Counted from the first letter of the stretch, positions 43,729-53,648 are shown. The stretch is DNA of 64,000 nt from an uncultured Pseudomonadales bacterium (GCA_938091935.1 CALKNV010000031.1:1-64000), one strand, 5' to 3'. Notes: generated by a model from the sequence alone, not told the origin. Made by a program: numbers and translations.

Positions 43729-44703
43729 CTATGCAAACAGCGACGCCAGCACACGGCGCTCACCTTGGAACGGGCGACGGCCGTGCATAACCAGAAAATT
43801 GTCTACGAGCGCGATGTCTCCAGTTTGCCATGCCAGATCGAAGGTAAGCTCTTCACCGGCGTCGCACACAATGCGCATATCATCCTCTTCAATCGCCTGA
43901 CCATCGCCGAAACTCACTGATTTGCTAGCCTGATTGCGGGCATCCTGCCAGCCACGAAAAGCAGCAATGAGCTGATTGAAAAATACGCGCCGACCGTCAT
44001 CGAGCGTGCGGATTGCAGGCAGGGCTGGCGTGGTAGCCCGCAGACTGTCATCGGCCAACCATTCAAAGCCGTAACCAAGGCCAGCAAGACGCGCCTCCGC
44101 CTCTGCCTTCGTTGCTACCGACAACGTGCTCTGCCAGGAGCGTCCCTGCCCAGACGCCAGGTCAGCGCTGGCGGGCATGATGTTGGTGTAGCGCACACCC
44201 TCTTGCTCGCAGCGATGGACAAATTCTGGCGCACACTCTTCCAATACTGAAAGCACGGCGTCGGATCGACATAACGGCGTGGCGCCACCACTGCTGGGTG
44301 CCAGCTCGCAGTAGAACATCAGCTTGCTTGGATAAACCGGGGTCTGGGCCATTTCATGGTGTAGATAGATTTCCACTTCCGGCGGTGCTTCATTGGCCGT
44401 AAACACTCGCTCCGTGCGATTCTTGCGCACCGCGTTGGACAGCGACTCCGCATAACTGAAATTCGCCAGTCCCAGGCTCTGCACCACGCGATCGAAATCA
44501 AGGTCAGAACGCGCGGGCAAGCCGCGAAATAAGATTGCCCCTCGCTCTGCCAACTGCGCAAGCAGCAGCTCTTGGTTTGCCTGCACCCAGGCTGCTACCG
44601 CATCAATATCCTGCAGCTCAGCCTCGGCCTGATAGATGAGCGGGAAACTGGACCCGTGATTGAGTTGCTGCGCAAGTGCGACTTCGTGGACGGCTGGAAT
44701 CAT
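43729..44703 (-). CDS. TauD/TfdA-family Fe(II)/2-oxoglutarate dioxygenase
   Basis: 324 residues. The facial triad is recognisable as H115-x-E117 in LHHEMAQT and a C-terminal His in LVMHGRRPF. The following Arg pair would bind 2-oxoglutarate. The start at 44703 lies four bases after the aldo-keto reductase stop (TAA), so translation is coupled, though no strong ribosome site is seen. Hydroxylation of a small organic acid, amine or sulfonate is typical of the family. The Glu in place of the more usual Asp in H-x-D occurs in some members. Confidence 0.87.
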   Translation of the reverse strand: MIPAVHEVALAQQLNHGSSFPLIYQAEAELQDIDAVAAWVQANQELLLAQLAERGAILFRGLPARSDLDFDRVVQSLGLANFSYAESLSNAVRKNRTERVFTANEAPPEVEIYLHHEMAQTPVYPSKLMFYCELAPSSGGATPLCRSDAVLSVLEECAPEFVHRCEQEGVRYTNIMPASADLASGQGRSWQSTLSVATKAEAEARLAGLGYGFEWLADDSLRATTPALPAIRTLDDGRRVFFNQLIAAFRGWQDARNQASKSVSFGDGQAIEEDDMRIVCDAGEELTFDLAWQTGDIALVDNFLVMHGRRPFQGERRVLASLFA

Positions 44704-44707
44704 GGTC

Positions 44708-45685
44708 TTAATCGTATATTGGATAAAAGGTATTGAAGGCGGCTTCGCAGAATACCGCGGGGTCATTAAAACGACGGTTGCTGTTTAATGCCGAAATTGC
44801 CTGCATTTCTTCTGCGCTCAATTCAAAGTCAAAAATCGCTAGATTTTCTTTTAACCGCTCCTTGCGCACAGTCTTTGGAATGATCGCGGTGCCTCTCTGG
44901 ACACCCCAGCGCAGCACGACCTGTGCCGGTGTCTTGCCCAACCTTGCCGCCGCAGCTTTCACTGCATCCACTTCCAGCACAGACTCATTTTCCGTCGCCA
45001 TATCCAGTGAGACATAAGATAGTGCCCCCAAGGGAGAAAAGGCCGTAACCGTCATGCCGTAATCCTGCGCGAGCTTGATCAGTCTTTCCTGAGTGAGATA
45101 GGGATGCGCTTCAACCTGCAGGACTTCAGGCTTGTGGTTTGCATAGGCCATCAGGTCATGTAGCAGGGCCGAGTTGTAGTTGCACACACCGATATGCTTA
45201 ACCAGGCCAGATTCTTTCAAGTCTTCCATGGCAGCCCAGGTCTGGTGCAGAGGAACCGGGTCGATTTCCATACGCGGCGTTTCCGCATCCGGGTCGAAAA
45301 ACCATTCCGGCGGGTAGCGCACATCAAAGTCGACAAACTTTAGGGCTATTGGAAAGTGAATCAGGTACAGATCAAGATAGTCCAGACCGAGATCCGAAAG
45401 CGTCTTTTCACAGGCCGCGCGTACGTGCTCTGGCCGATGGAAAGTGTTCCAGAGTTTAGACGTCACACACAGATCTTCGCGCTGGCACAGACCCGCGGCC
45501 AGCGCAGATTTAATGCCTTCCCCCGCCTCTTTCTCGTTGCCATAGTCTGCCGCGCTATCAAGGTGGCGGTAGCCGGCTTCTATAGCAGCATGCACCAGAT
45601 CTGCCGTATCCGGCTTGTCGATCTTCCATAAACCAAATCCGACCGCGGGCAAGATATCACCGCCGATGGCAAAACTGGATGGCAT
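44708..45685 (-). CDS. Aldo/keto reductase
   Basis: 325 residues with the complete catalytic tetrad D43, Y48, K77 and H110 (LDSAADYGN, TSKLW, YLIHFP) in the canonical spacing of xylose- and aldose-reductase-type enzymes. The NADPH-binding end is PKTVRKERLKEN. It reduces an aldehyde or ketone, or runs in reverse on an alcohol. It is coupled to the dioxygenase gene downstream. Length is normal. Confidence 0.92.
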   Translation of the reverse strand: MPSSFAIGGDILPAVGFGLWKIDKPDTADLVHAAIEAGYRHLDSAADYGNEKEAGEGIKSALAAGLCQREDLCVTSKLWNTFHRPEHVRAACEKTLSDLGLDYLDLYLIHFPIALKFVDFDVRYPPEWFFDPDAETPRMEIDPVPLHQTWAAMEDLKESGLVKHIGVCNYNSALLHDLMAYANHKPEVLQVEAHPYLTQERLIKLAQDYGMTVTAFSPLGALSYVSLDMATENESVLEVDAVKAAAARLGKTPAQVVLRWGVQRGTAIIPKTVRKERLKENLAIFDFELSAEEMQAISALNSNRRFNDPAVFCEAAFNTFYPIYD

Positions 45686-45795
45686 AAAATTCTCCTTATA
45701 CTAATTACTGCGCAACAGCTTACAGCAATGCTTGAACTAACAATCTGCACATAAACTCATGCAACAATAAATCATTCTGCCTACACACTGACAAA

Positions 45796-46998
45796 CTACC
45801 AGACTAGCACATCAGCCAAACCCTGTGCCGCCGCGTAGTCTTTTACCAAGACCACTGCACCAGTCTCGGCGGAATGCTGGGCGGCACTCGCGACCAGCAT
45901 GGCCCATAGTCCCTGCTCGCAGGTCGCACTGTCCTGCGCCTTGCCTTCCAGCTGATCGATAAAGGCTTCATGTTCGAAAAAAGTCGCCCCATGATGACCA
46001 CTAGGTTCTATGGGATCGGGATAGGTCACATCGAGGCCGGCATAGGCGGGATGACCCGCTACCTCAACCATGATGTTGGCCTTGGAACGCGTGCCCGGCT
46101 TAAAACTGGAACGCTCTGACGCAAGAATACGCCCCTTCTCGCCGGTGACGCCAAGCTCTTCAACCAGTTCCTGGCTGAACATATTGAGGGTGAAGCTGGC
46201 TTTCACCCCATTGCTGTACTGCATGACCACGAAGGCATGATCGTGGATGTCTGACTGCCTGCCCTCGTATTCAAAGTCGACAAAATTGACCGCCTGACCG
46301 CTCATGGCATACACGGTTTCTACCCGTGCTCCAGCCATCAGATTAATCAGATCGAAATAATGGCAGCACTTCTCAACCAGAGTGCCACCGGAATACTCAT
46401 TGAATTTGTTCCACTGTTCGACCTTGTCGAGAAACGGCGGACGGAACTCACTCATGCTCACCGTCTTGATGATGCCAAGGCTGCCCAGTTGTTTCACTTC
46501 GTGGAATGCATCCAGGTATTGTGACTTGTAGCGATACTGCATGCCGAGTTGAATAACGCCAGGATAGTCCTGCGCCATTAACAGCATAGACCGCGCATCC
46601 TGCAATCGGGTAGCCATGGGTTTTTCAATAAACAGCGGCTTGCCGGTGTGTTTGATCTGCTCCAGTACATCGAAGTGCGTGTAGTTGGGTGTGCAAATAA
46701 AGATCGCATCAACTTCAGGGTCGGTACAGGCAGTTTGCAGATCCTGGTAGACCAGAAAACACTGTGATGAATAGCTAGCGAATTCCTCCTGCGCGAGACT
46801 GATGCTGTCCGCATCCACATCATAAACTCCGTGGATTCGCGCACGCCCCATCAGGGTGGCCACTCGCATATGTTCCCGACCGATCATGCCGCAGCCGACT
46901 ATCAGCAAATTGAAGGCTGGCTCACCCTGGGCAACATAGTCTCTTACCCGTTCAGAGCGCTGCATGGAGGTTTCACTGTAAAAGTGGCTTTGCGTCAT
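45796..46998 (-). CDS. Gfo/Idh/MocA-family oxidoreductase
   Basis: About 400 residues. The Rossmann motif LLIVGCGMIGREH and the EKP(M) nucleotide/substrate motif (FIEKPMA) identify the family of NAD(P)-dependent sugar and cyclitol dehydrogenases. The C-terminal domain includes GGTLVEKCCHYFDL with the probable catalytic Lys and His. The start is uncertain: TTG 47043, ATG 46998 or ATG 46965; 46998 is a compromise. It follows the symporter closely, which supports a role in catabolism of the imported solute. Confidence 0.85.
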   Translation of the reverse strand: MTQSHFYSETSMQRSERVRDYVAQGEPAFNLLIVGCGMIGREHMRVATLMGRARIHGVYDVDADSISLAQEEFASYSSQCFLVYQDLQTACTDPEVDAIFICTPNYTHFDVLEQIKHTGKPLFIEKPMATRLQDARSMLLMAQDYPGVIQLGMQYRYKSQYLDAFHEVKQLGSLGIIKTVSMSEFRPPFLDKVEQWNKFNEYSGGTLVEKCCHYFDLINLMAGARVETVYAMSGQAVNFVDFEYEGRQSDIHDHAFVVMQYSNGVKASFTLNMFSQELVEELGVTGEKGRILASERSSFKPGTRSKANIMVEVAGHPAYAGLDVTYPDPIEPSGHHGATFFEHEAFIDQLEGKAQDSATCEQGLWAMLVASAAQHSAETGAVVLVKDYAAAQGLADVLVW

Positions 46999-47039
46999 TG
47001 CTTTTTGTTTCTCAACTTTTGAAGTTCGAACTCTATTTC

Positions 47040-48755
47040 TCAATCCCGTACTTTGAGCGGCGCGGGTTCACGGGTGGTAAACCAGAACCAGCCCATAGCA
47101 TTAAGCAGGAACAGCAGCCCCAGCAGAGGCAGGAACAGCTCACTGATGCCACCTACTAACCCGACTGGTGAAAACAGCAGATACAAAGCAACCACGCAGG
47201 ACAGCAGTGTAACTGCACAGGGAATGGCAAAGCGCCACGGTGTTAAATCCACCAGCTCGCGCGTGTGATAGCTCCATTCCTGTTCGCGCGGCTTGATTGC
47301 ACTGAGGGAGAGCATAATTGCAATCTCCACCACGAATAAAATCGCATACAGATGCAGAAAATGAATATTGATCCACTCATTAAGTACGAACTGAAACAGT
47401 CCGTAGGCCAGGATGTGGAATACAATCACAATCTTGGCGCCAAGCGCTGGTACCCGCCGGGTAAACAGACCCACTATCACGATAGCAATCACCGGGATGT
47501 TATAGAAACCAGTAAAGATACGAATGATCTGCCACAGCCCTTCGGGCGCATATTGCAGCAGCGGCGCCACTATAAAAGAGAACAGTGCAATTACTACGCT
47601 GGCCCGTTTGGCAACGGACACAATTTCCTGATCACTCAGGTTGTCACCTTTTAGCGGCGCATAAACATCCAGGCAGAACAAAGTAGCAGCGCTATTGAGC
47701 AAGGAGTTGAAGGAGCTGAATACCGCACCAAGCAGTACCGCTAGAAAGAAGCCAGTGGCATAGACCGGCAACACATCCCGAATCAACTGGGGATAGGCAA
47801 GATCAATAGAGCCCAGTTCATCGCCGTAAAGATGATATGCAATGACACCTGGCACCATCATTAGAAATGGCACCAAAACCTTGAAAAACCCGGAAAATAG
47901 TACGCCCTTCTGGCCCTCGGCGAGGTTCTTGGCACCCAGAGTCCGTTGGATCACATACTGGTTCGTGCACCAATAGAACAGGTTTGCGAACACCATGCCG
48001 GTAAACAGCGTGGCAAATGGCGTAGGATCAGCCGCAGAACCTATCGCATTCAGTTTTTCCGTATCGGTGGTGACGACAATTTCCATGCCCCGCAGGATGC
48101 TACCTTCCCCCAGCGCGGAAAATCCGAGCAGCGGCACAGCCGTGCCAATGAGCAACAGCCCAACGCCATTCAAAGTATCTGACACTGCCACTGCCCTCAG
48201 CCCGCCAAAGATGGCATAGAGCGCGCCGATGCAGCCGATCGCTATAATAGTGATGACCAGCCCGGTGCTATAACTAACCGAAAGCAGGCTGGGCACATCG
48301 AACAGCTGCAACACGGCAATGGATCCTGAATAGAGCACGCCCGGAATCGTGACCAGGCCATAGCCCACCATGAACAACACTACCGTCATCCGGCGTACGC
48401 CGTCATCGAATCGATCACAGAGAAACTCAGGCAGCGTGGTGAAGGCACCAGCGAGATAGCGCGGCAGGAAAACAAAGGCCATACATACCGTGGCGAAGGC
48501 CGCTGTCACTTCCCAGGCCATACTGCTCAGATTAAACCCATAGGCCGAGCCATTCAGCCCAATGAGCTGCTCGGCGGACAGGTTGGTAAGTAGCAGGGAA
48601 CCGGCAATGAAGACGGCGCTGAGCCCGCGACCAGCCAGAAAATAGCCTTCCCTGGTGCTGACCTCGCCACGGGTCTTGCGATAGGACACATAGGCCACCA
48701 GCGCCATAAAAAAGACGCAGCTGCCCAGAGTCAGGGTAAGGTCAGAGGTGCTCAA
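47040..48755 (-). CDS. Sodium:solute symporter (SSS family)
   Basis: 571 residues with about 14 hydrophobic helices. Characteristic SSS segments are YFLAGRGLSAVFIAGSLLLTNLSAEQLIGLNG and the conserved AFFSSFNSLLNSAAT-like stretch near residue 355 (GAVFSSFNSLLNSAATLFCLD). It imports a sugar, carboxylate or related solute with Na+. It is the first gene of the minus-strand group, so its solute is probably what the downstream oxidoreductases act on. Confidence 0.9.
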   Translation of the reverse strand: MSTSDLTLTLGSCVFFMALVAYVSYRKTRGEVSTREGYFLAGRGLSAVFIAGSLLLTNLSAEQLIGLNGSAYGFNLSSMAWEVTAAFATVCMAFVFLPRYLAGAFTTLPEFLCDRFDDGVRRMTVVLFMVGYGLVTIPGVLYSGSIAVLQLFDVPSLLSVSYSTGLVITIIAIGCIGALYAIFGGLRAVAVSDTLNGVGLLLIGTAVPLLGFSALGEGSILRGMEIVVTTDTEKLNAIGSAADPTPFATLFTGMVFANLFYWCTNQYVIQRTLGAKNLAEGQKGVLFSGFFKVLVPFLMMVPGVIAYHLYGDELGSIDLAYPQLIRDVLPVYATGFFLAVLLGAVFSSFNSLLNSAATLFCLDVYAPLKGDNLSDQEIVSVAKRASVVIALFSFIVAPLLQYAPEGLWQIIRIFTGFYNIPVIAIVIVGLFTRRVPALGAKIVIVFHILAYGLFQFVLNEWINIHFLHLYAILFVVEIAIMLSLSAIKPREQEWSYHTRELVDLTPWRFAIPCAVTLLSCVVALYLLFSPVGLVGGISELFLPLLGLLFLLNAMGWFWFTTREPAPLKVRD

Positions 48756-48945
48756 CGACTGCTTCCGGTATTTATTGTCTGTTGCTTTATTGGTGTTAGT
48801 TCACTGATTTTTGCGGTGGGATAAGGTTCCCAGGCAGTGACAGCGTGGACCGCCACCATTCTATCGCAAAGCAGCGCGTTCTGGTGGTTCCTTTTATCTG
48901 TGTTAGGATTCTGAAGTTCAGTCTATCGAGTTTTGTGAGGTTGCA

Positions 48946-49884
48946 ATGACTACTGCCATCGGGTCCCGATTTTCCACTTCAGCCGCCGCGCTAGCGTTTT
49001 TTGCTGCGGCCATTCTGACCGGCACCGCGTCCGCCCAATCCATCATGGAGAAGGTTGAGCACAAATATGCTGATAACGATGGCGTGTCTATTCACTATGC
49101 CAAGACGGGCAGCGGCCCCCTCATGGTCTTTATTCACGGCTTCCCTGATTTCTGGTACACCTGGCACCATCAGATGGAAGGCCTTGCAGATCGCTACACT
49201 GTGGCGGCGCTGGATACCCGCGGCTACAACATGAGTGACAAACCATCGGGTGTGGCGAACTATGACATGGCTTTGCTTACCGCCGACGTTGCTGCGGTTA
49301 TCGAAGCCGAGGGGCAGGACAGTGCGGTAATCGTGGGTCACGACTGGGGTGGCGGTATCGCCTGGAGCTTCGCCGCCGGCTACCCACAAATGACCGACCG
49401 CCTGATCATCATGAACCTGCCTCACATCAAAGGGCTGCAGAGAGAGCTGGCCACTCTGGGTCAACAGCATGAAAACTCTCAGTATGCGCGCAATTTCCAG
49501 CAGCCCGATTCCCATGAGAATATAAGCGCCGAGGGCCTGGCAATGGCGCTGTCTAGAGGTGATGCGGCGCTTCAGGCCATTTATCTGGAGGCATTCGAAA
49601 ACTCAAGCGCCGATGCCATGATGAACTACTACCGCGCCAACTACCCGCGCGCGCCCTACGAGGGTGGGCCATGGGCCGAGCTGCCGAGGATTCAGGCACC
49701 GGTGCTGCAGTTCCACGGGCTCAACGACACGGCACTGCTCGCACCTGCGGTAAACAACACCTGGGAAGAGTTGGACCAGGACTGGACGCTGGTCACTATC
49801 CCCGGTGTGGGCCACTGGCCGCACCATGAAAAACCAGAAATGGTAACCAATATGATGCGCGCCTGGTTGAGCCTGTATGAGTGA
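48946..49884 (+). CDS. Exported alpha/beta hydrolase, epoxide-hydrolase-like
   Basis: 312 residues with a signal peptide (cleavage near GTASAQ, residue ~31). The fold shows HGFPDFWYTW (oxyanion HGxP), nucleophile Asp in VGHDWGGG and the catalytic His in GVGHWPHHEKP. An Asp nucleophile points to epoxide hydrolase or haloalkane-dehalogenase-type chemistry in the periplasm. It is the first gene of a plus-strand trio and overlaps the next by GTGA. The GAGG site is good. Confidence 0.88.
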   Translation: MTTAIGSRFSTSAAALAFFAAAILTGTASAQSIMEKVEHKYADNDGVSIHYAKTGSGPLMVFIHGFPDFWYTWHHQMEGLADRYTVAALDTRGYNMSDKPSGVANYDMALLTADVAAVIEAEGQDSAVIVGHDWGGGIAWSFAAGYPQMTDRLIIMNLPHIKGLQRELATLGQQHENSQYARNFQQPDSHENISAEGLAMALSRGDAALQAIYLEAFENSSADAMMNYYRANYPRAPYEGGPWAELPRIQAPVLQFHGLNDTALLAPAVNNTWEELDQDWTLVTIPGVGHWPHHEKPEMVTNMMRAWLSLYE

Positions 49885-51170
49885 AGCCCAGTTTTCCTGA
49901 CTACAAGCTCCGCTGCGGTTGGAATGCGCTGCTTCCGAGCCGCGAACCTGCTCCGGCGCTAGCCACCGACATCAATTCCGATGTTGCAATCATAGGTGCC
50001 GGTTACACCGGCATCGCCATCGCTAAACGCTGGCAGTCTCACCATCCGAATCAATCCGTCGTCCTGATCGATTCCAGCGAAATTGGCGAGGGCAATCCCG
50101 GCCGCAACTCGGGCTTCCTGCTGGAAACTGCACTGGCGGAAGACGCAGATGCAGCCAATCTGGATCGCATGCGCCGCGGCAATGCCATGATTGCAGAAAC
50201 CCTGCAGAACATGTTGCAGGATATTACAGACTCCGGCGATAGCGTGGACATCACTCGCACTGGCACCTATCGCGCGGCCGCCAGCGACATTGGTGCGCGC
50301 TCAATCGCTCGCTACGAAGCTTTCTTAAAGGCCGCTGACCTCCCCTATGAAAAACTGACCAGTGGTGATCTTAAGCAGCGCATTGGCAGCAGTTATTTCC
50401 AGGAAGGCTTGTACTCACCTCACTGCTACCTCGCGCAGCCAGCCCAACTTATCCGCGCTTTGTTCAGTACAGTGCCCGATACCGCGTCCTGCTTTGAGAA
50501 CACACCAGCGCTGAAGATTGAAACCCGCGGCGGCAGGTGGCAAATCACTACCCCTAGGGGCAGCATCCAATGCGACAAGTTGTTCCTGGCCAATAATGCT
50601 TTCGCCAAGTCGCTGGGCATCGGTGAGTCTCAACTGGTAGCCATGTATACCTATGCGGGGCTAACGCCTGCGCTACCCGAATCCCTGTATTCGCAACTCG
50701 GCTCAGACAGTAATTGGGGTCTGCTGCCAACCCATCGCCTGGGCAGCACCCTGCGGCGTACTGTCGACCAGCGCCTGCTGATTCGTTCATCTCACGACTA
50801 TGAGCGTGAAGGCAGTGCCAGTCTTATAAGAGACTCCCTGACTCGCAAGATGCACGCACGTTTTCCTCAGCTCAAAGGCGTTCAGCTGGAATCAGCATGG
50901 GGAGGCGCAGTGGGCTTCACTTACAATGGTGGGCTGGTTTGGGGAGAAGAGCAGCCAGGCCTATTTGTATCTGCAGGATGTAATGGCGGCGGAACTGTCA
51001 AAGGTACGCTGCTGGGCAGGCTTCTGGCGGACCTTGCTGCCGGCGAAGAAGTGCCAGATGTCACTGATTTATTTGGCAAGGCGAGCTGGATGCCACCGGA
51101 GCCAATTCGTGCACTCGGCTTCCATATCACCGCGCAGTTGGAACAGTGGGGCGGGCGCGCTGAAATGTAA
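49881..51170 (+). CDS. FAD-dependent oxidoreductase (DAO family, amine/amino acid type)
   Basis: 429 residues. It carries the FAD motif VAIIGAGYTGIAIAKRW near 34-50, GEGNPGRNSGFLL, and the C-terminal GCNGGGTVKGTLLGR that completes FAD binding, as in PuuB-like gamma-glutamyl-putrescine oxidases and related enzymes. The start is GTG, overlapping the hydrolase stop. It oxidises an amine or amino acid; the exact substrate is not determined. The neighbour downstream is an NhaC-type antiporter. Confidence 0.85.
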   Translation: MKPSFPDYKLRCGWNALLPSREPAPALATDINSDVAIIGAGYTGIAIAKRWQSHHPNQSVVLIDSSEIGEGNPGRNSGFLLETALAEDADAANLDRMRRGNAMIAETLQNMLQDITDSGDSVDITRTGTYRAAASDIGARSIARYEAFLKAADLPYEKLTSGDLKQRIGSSYFQEGLYSPHCYLAQPAQLIRALFSTVPDTASCFENTPALKIETRGGRWQITTPRGSIQCDKLFLANNAFAKSLGIGESQLVAMYTYAGLTPALPESLYSQLGSDSNWGLLPTHRLGSTLRRTVDQRLLIRSSHDYEREGSASLIRDSLTRKMHARFPQLKGVQLESAWGGAVGFTYNGGLVWGEEQPGLFVSAGCNGGGTVKGTLLGRLLADLAAGEEVPDVTDLFGKASWMPPEPIRALGFHITAQLEQWGGRAEM

Positions 51171-51221
51171 TCCTGTGCGCAGATATGCTTTAATCGGTTA
51201 AAATAAGAATAAGCCGTTCCC

Positions 51222-52628
51222 ATGGAAGTCACCGACTATATTGGCCCACTCTCACTAATCCCTGCCACAGTTGCAATTCTGCTGGCATTCATTACCCGTA
51301 ACACTGTGTTCTCCCTGGCGGTTGCCTGCCTGGCTGGCGTACTGGTGGCCGGCGAAGGGCTTTTGGGATTTCCCAATCTATTGGTCGGCGCCCTGGGCAA
51401 TGAAGACTTTTCCTGGATCTTTCTGCTGGAGCTGTTCATTGGCATCCTGATTGCCTTCTTTCAACGCACCGGCGCGATCCTTAATTTTTCGCAATTCATT
51501 GAAAACCGGAAGATGACCCGCAAACGGGTGCAGCTCATCTCCTGGCTCATGGGTATGTTTGTCTATTTCAGCGATTACTTCAGCCCGCTGTTTGTGGGCT
51601 CAACCATGCGCGCCCTTTCCGATCGCTTCAATATTTCCCGGGAGAAACTCGCCTATATTTGTGACTCCACATCCGCTCCTGTGAGCATTCTGGTGCCGAT
51701 CACCGGCTGGGCTGTGCTGGTGGCTGGATTGATCATCGGCATGGGACCAATCGAAGATGCTGGTGACGCCATGACCGCGTTTATTATTTCGATCCCCTTC
51801 AACATCTATTCCATCCTTGCGGTAGTGATGGTTGGCTTGATCGCTTCCGGCATCCTGCCGGACTTCGGGCCCATGCGCGTTGCGGAAGAGCGCGCCATGA
51901 AGGAAGGTAAACTGGTGCGAGACGGTGCGCAGCCTCTAATGGGCGACGAACTCACCAGCATCGACCCATTCCCGGGCATCAAGACCAGCCTGTTCTGGAA
52001 TTTCCTGTTTCCAGTGCTGCTGGTGATCGGCTTTGCCCTGAGCAGTGTGTTCCTCACTGGCAGCGCCAGGCCGATGGAATCTTTCCTGCTAGCATCAGTT
52101 ATGGCTGCCATCGTCATGCGCGTGCAGGGGGTTCCTCTGTTCGAGATTACCAACACCGCCATGGCTGGCATCAAGGGCATCATGCCCGCCGTGATAATAC
52201 TTGCCTTTGCCTATGCCCTGAATGACCTGTCGGCCGCTCTCAATACCGCCCAATACATCATCTCGGTAACTGAGTCCTGGCTGACTCCGAGTGTGCTGCC
52301 AATGCTGGCGTTTCTGATTACGGGGTTTGTTGCCTTTTCCACAGGCACTTCCTGGGGCACCTACGCCATCATGATCCCAATCGCCGTGCCGCTTGCCTTC
52401 AGCTTCTCCGGCAATGAATTGGATACGGTTGTTTACGCCACCATCGCGGCGGTTTCCGGCGGCGGCGTGTTTGGCGATCACTGCTCACCCCTTTCTGACA
52501 CCTCAATCCTGGCGTCAACCGGCGCTGCGTCTGACCATATCGACCACGTCAAAACCCAGCTCCCCTACGCCGCCATCATCGGTGGAATTTCGGTTCTACT
52601 GTACTTATTGGTAGGCGGTGCGTTTTAG
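51222..52628 (+). CDS. NhaC-family Na+/H+ antiporter-like transporter
   Basis: 468 residues with ~11-12 helices and the family signature GDHCSPLSDTSILASTGAASDHIDHV near the C-terminus. A matching DYFSPLFVGS segment occupies the first half. NhaC-type proteins exchange Na+ for H+ or import an organic solute such as an amino acid; the adjacent FAD amine oxidase would suit the latter, by inference. The ribosome site is weak. Confidence 0.86.
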   Translation: MEVTDYIGPLSLIPATVAILLAFITRNTVFSLAVACLAGVLVAGEGLLGFPNLLVGALGNEDFSWIFLLELFIGILIAFFQRTGAILNFSQFIENRKMTRKRVQLISWLMGMFVYFSDYFSPLFVGSTMRALSDRFNISREKLAYICDSTSAPVSILVPITGWAVLVAGLIIGMGPIEDAGDAMTAFIISIPFNIYSILAVVMVGLIASGILPDFGPMRVAEERAMKEGKLVRDGAQPLMGDELTSIDPFPGIKTSLFWNFLFPVLLVIGFALSSVFLTGSARPMESFLLASVMAAIVMRVQGVPLFEITNTAMAGIKGIMPAVIILAFAYALNDLSAALNTAQYIISVTESWLTPSVLPMLAFLITGFVAFSTGTSWGTYAIMIPIAVPLAFSFSGNELDTVVYATIAAVSGGGVFGDHCSPLSDTSILASTGAASDHIDHVKTQLPYAAIIGGISVLLYLLVGGAF

Positions 52629-52834
52629 CGCAGCCTGACTAGCTCAGTGCTTTCTTCCAAATTGAGATATCAGGCTCGATTTGAATATCGCTTCACATTG
52701 TTTAGCTCCGCAGTTGGCTAGACTTGGACAACTAACTCGTGTGTTTAAAGTTACGCACAGCGCTTTACTCAATTTGGACGACAAAGCTAAGAAAGCGATT
52801 CAGGTAATCGCAGCCAAGAGACAATACGCCAGCA

Positions 52835-53160
52835 ATGAAATGCGCTAATCACCCCAATGCACCCGCGATAGAGAACTGCGAAAACTGCGCGACAGCGCTA
52901 TGTGGCATGTGCGCGAATTTTTCAGAGTTCGGTGTACTGTGCGAGAAGTGCGTGGAAATCCGGGAAACCGAGCGCAAGGTGGCAGTGGAAGCGGCCCGGC
53001 ACAGAAAGCGCGCAATCCTGCGGTGCTTCAGGTCATTGTCATCGCCATCTGCGCCGTTATCGTCATCGCCAGATCCACTGTTTTTGCCCCGCAGCAAGCG
53101 GTCATTGATCCCCAGCTGCAGGCATTGGAATTTAACCTGATTTCACTCGCTGAGTGCAAG
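52835..53160 (+). pseudogene. Frameshifted zinc-finger membrane protein gene
   Basis: The ATG frame encodes a B-box-like zinc-binding head with CxxHP, CENCATALCGMC and CEKCVE, then a charged stretch (RETERKVAVEAARHRKR). The expected membrane anchor (VLQVIVIAICAVIVIAR) and conserved tail (APQQAVIDPQLQALEFNLISLAEC) lie in another frame, so a frameshift occurred around 53000-53020. After LAEC the sequence runs directly into the antisense of the convergent gene, so the 3' part also seems lost. Confidence 0.68.
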
Positions 53161-53438
53161 GTAGGCAGACAGCGCACAAGACGGTCCAACTGTCAGGTTG
53201 ATCACAAGGAAGGCCCAGGGTTTGGGCCCCGACTGTTAGCAGCTGAACATGTGGGCCAGAACACAAAAGAGCTGATAAATAAATCGGCTGTAAAGCCACT
53301 AGCGGTGCCGTTGGCAAATACGCCCTGGACAAACAGCAGCACATCAAATCCTTCAGCCATGAAGAAGCTGCCAAAAAACAAGTAGGGCACGATAGCGCCC
53401 GCTATCGCCATCAGCGGATACAGCGTTTTTAAATTCAC
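53143..53438 (-). pseudogene. Frameshifted DUF2834 membrane protein gene
   Basis: From a GTG at 53438 with a GGGGAG site, the frame encodes helices LYPLMAIAGAIVPYLFF and TADLFISSFVFW. It then loses register; the proper tail (PKPWAFLVINLTVGPSCALSAYL) is found one frame over, ending at 53143. The break lies in a G/C run near 53222-53230, consistent with a single missing G. This may be genuine decay or a sequencing indel. Its tail overlaps the convergent zinc-finger gene. Confidence 0.68.
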
Positions 53439-53648
53439 AATACTCTCCCCGGTTCTTTTGATGGCCTGCATTCTCCGGGTTTACTTCGTCAATACAATTA
53501 CCCGGCAGGCAATGATTGGCCGACTTACTGGTGGGGGGTCAAACTTTGACGTTGCACAATGCAGCACAGTTAGCGGTTCAGGAAAGACAGGGTAAGTAAT
53601 GCCGAGGCGGGAAAACCGCGTTGGCGAAGGTCGATAAGAAGTCGCGGT

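Noticed and set aside
52663-52849. Open frame ending in a 34-residue Lys/Ala-rich stretch just before the zinc-finger gene
   Set aside because: It has no convincing start or ribosome site and overlaps the next start; no family recognised.
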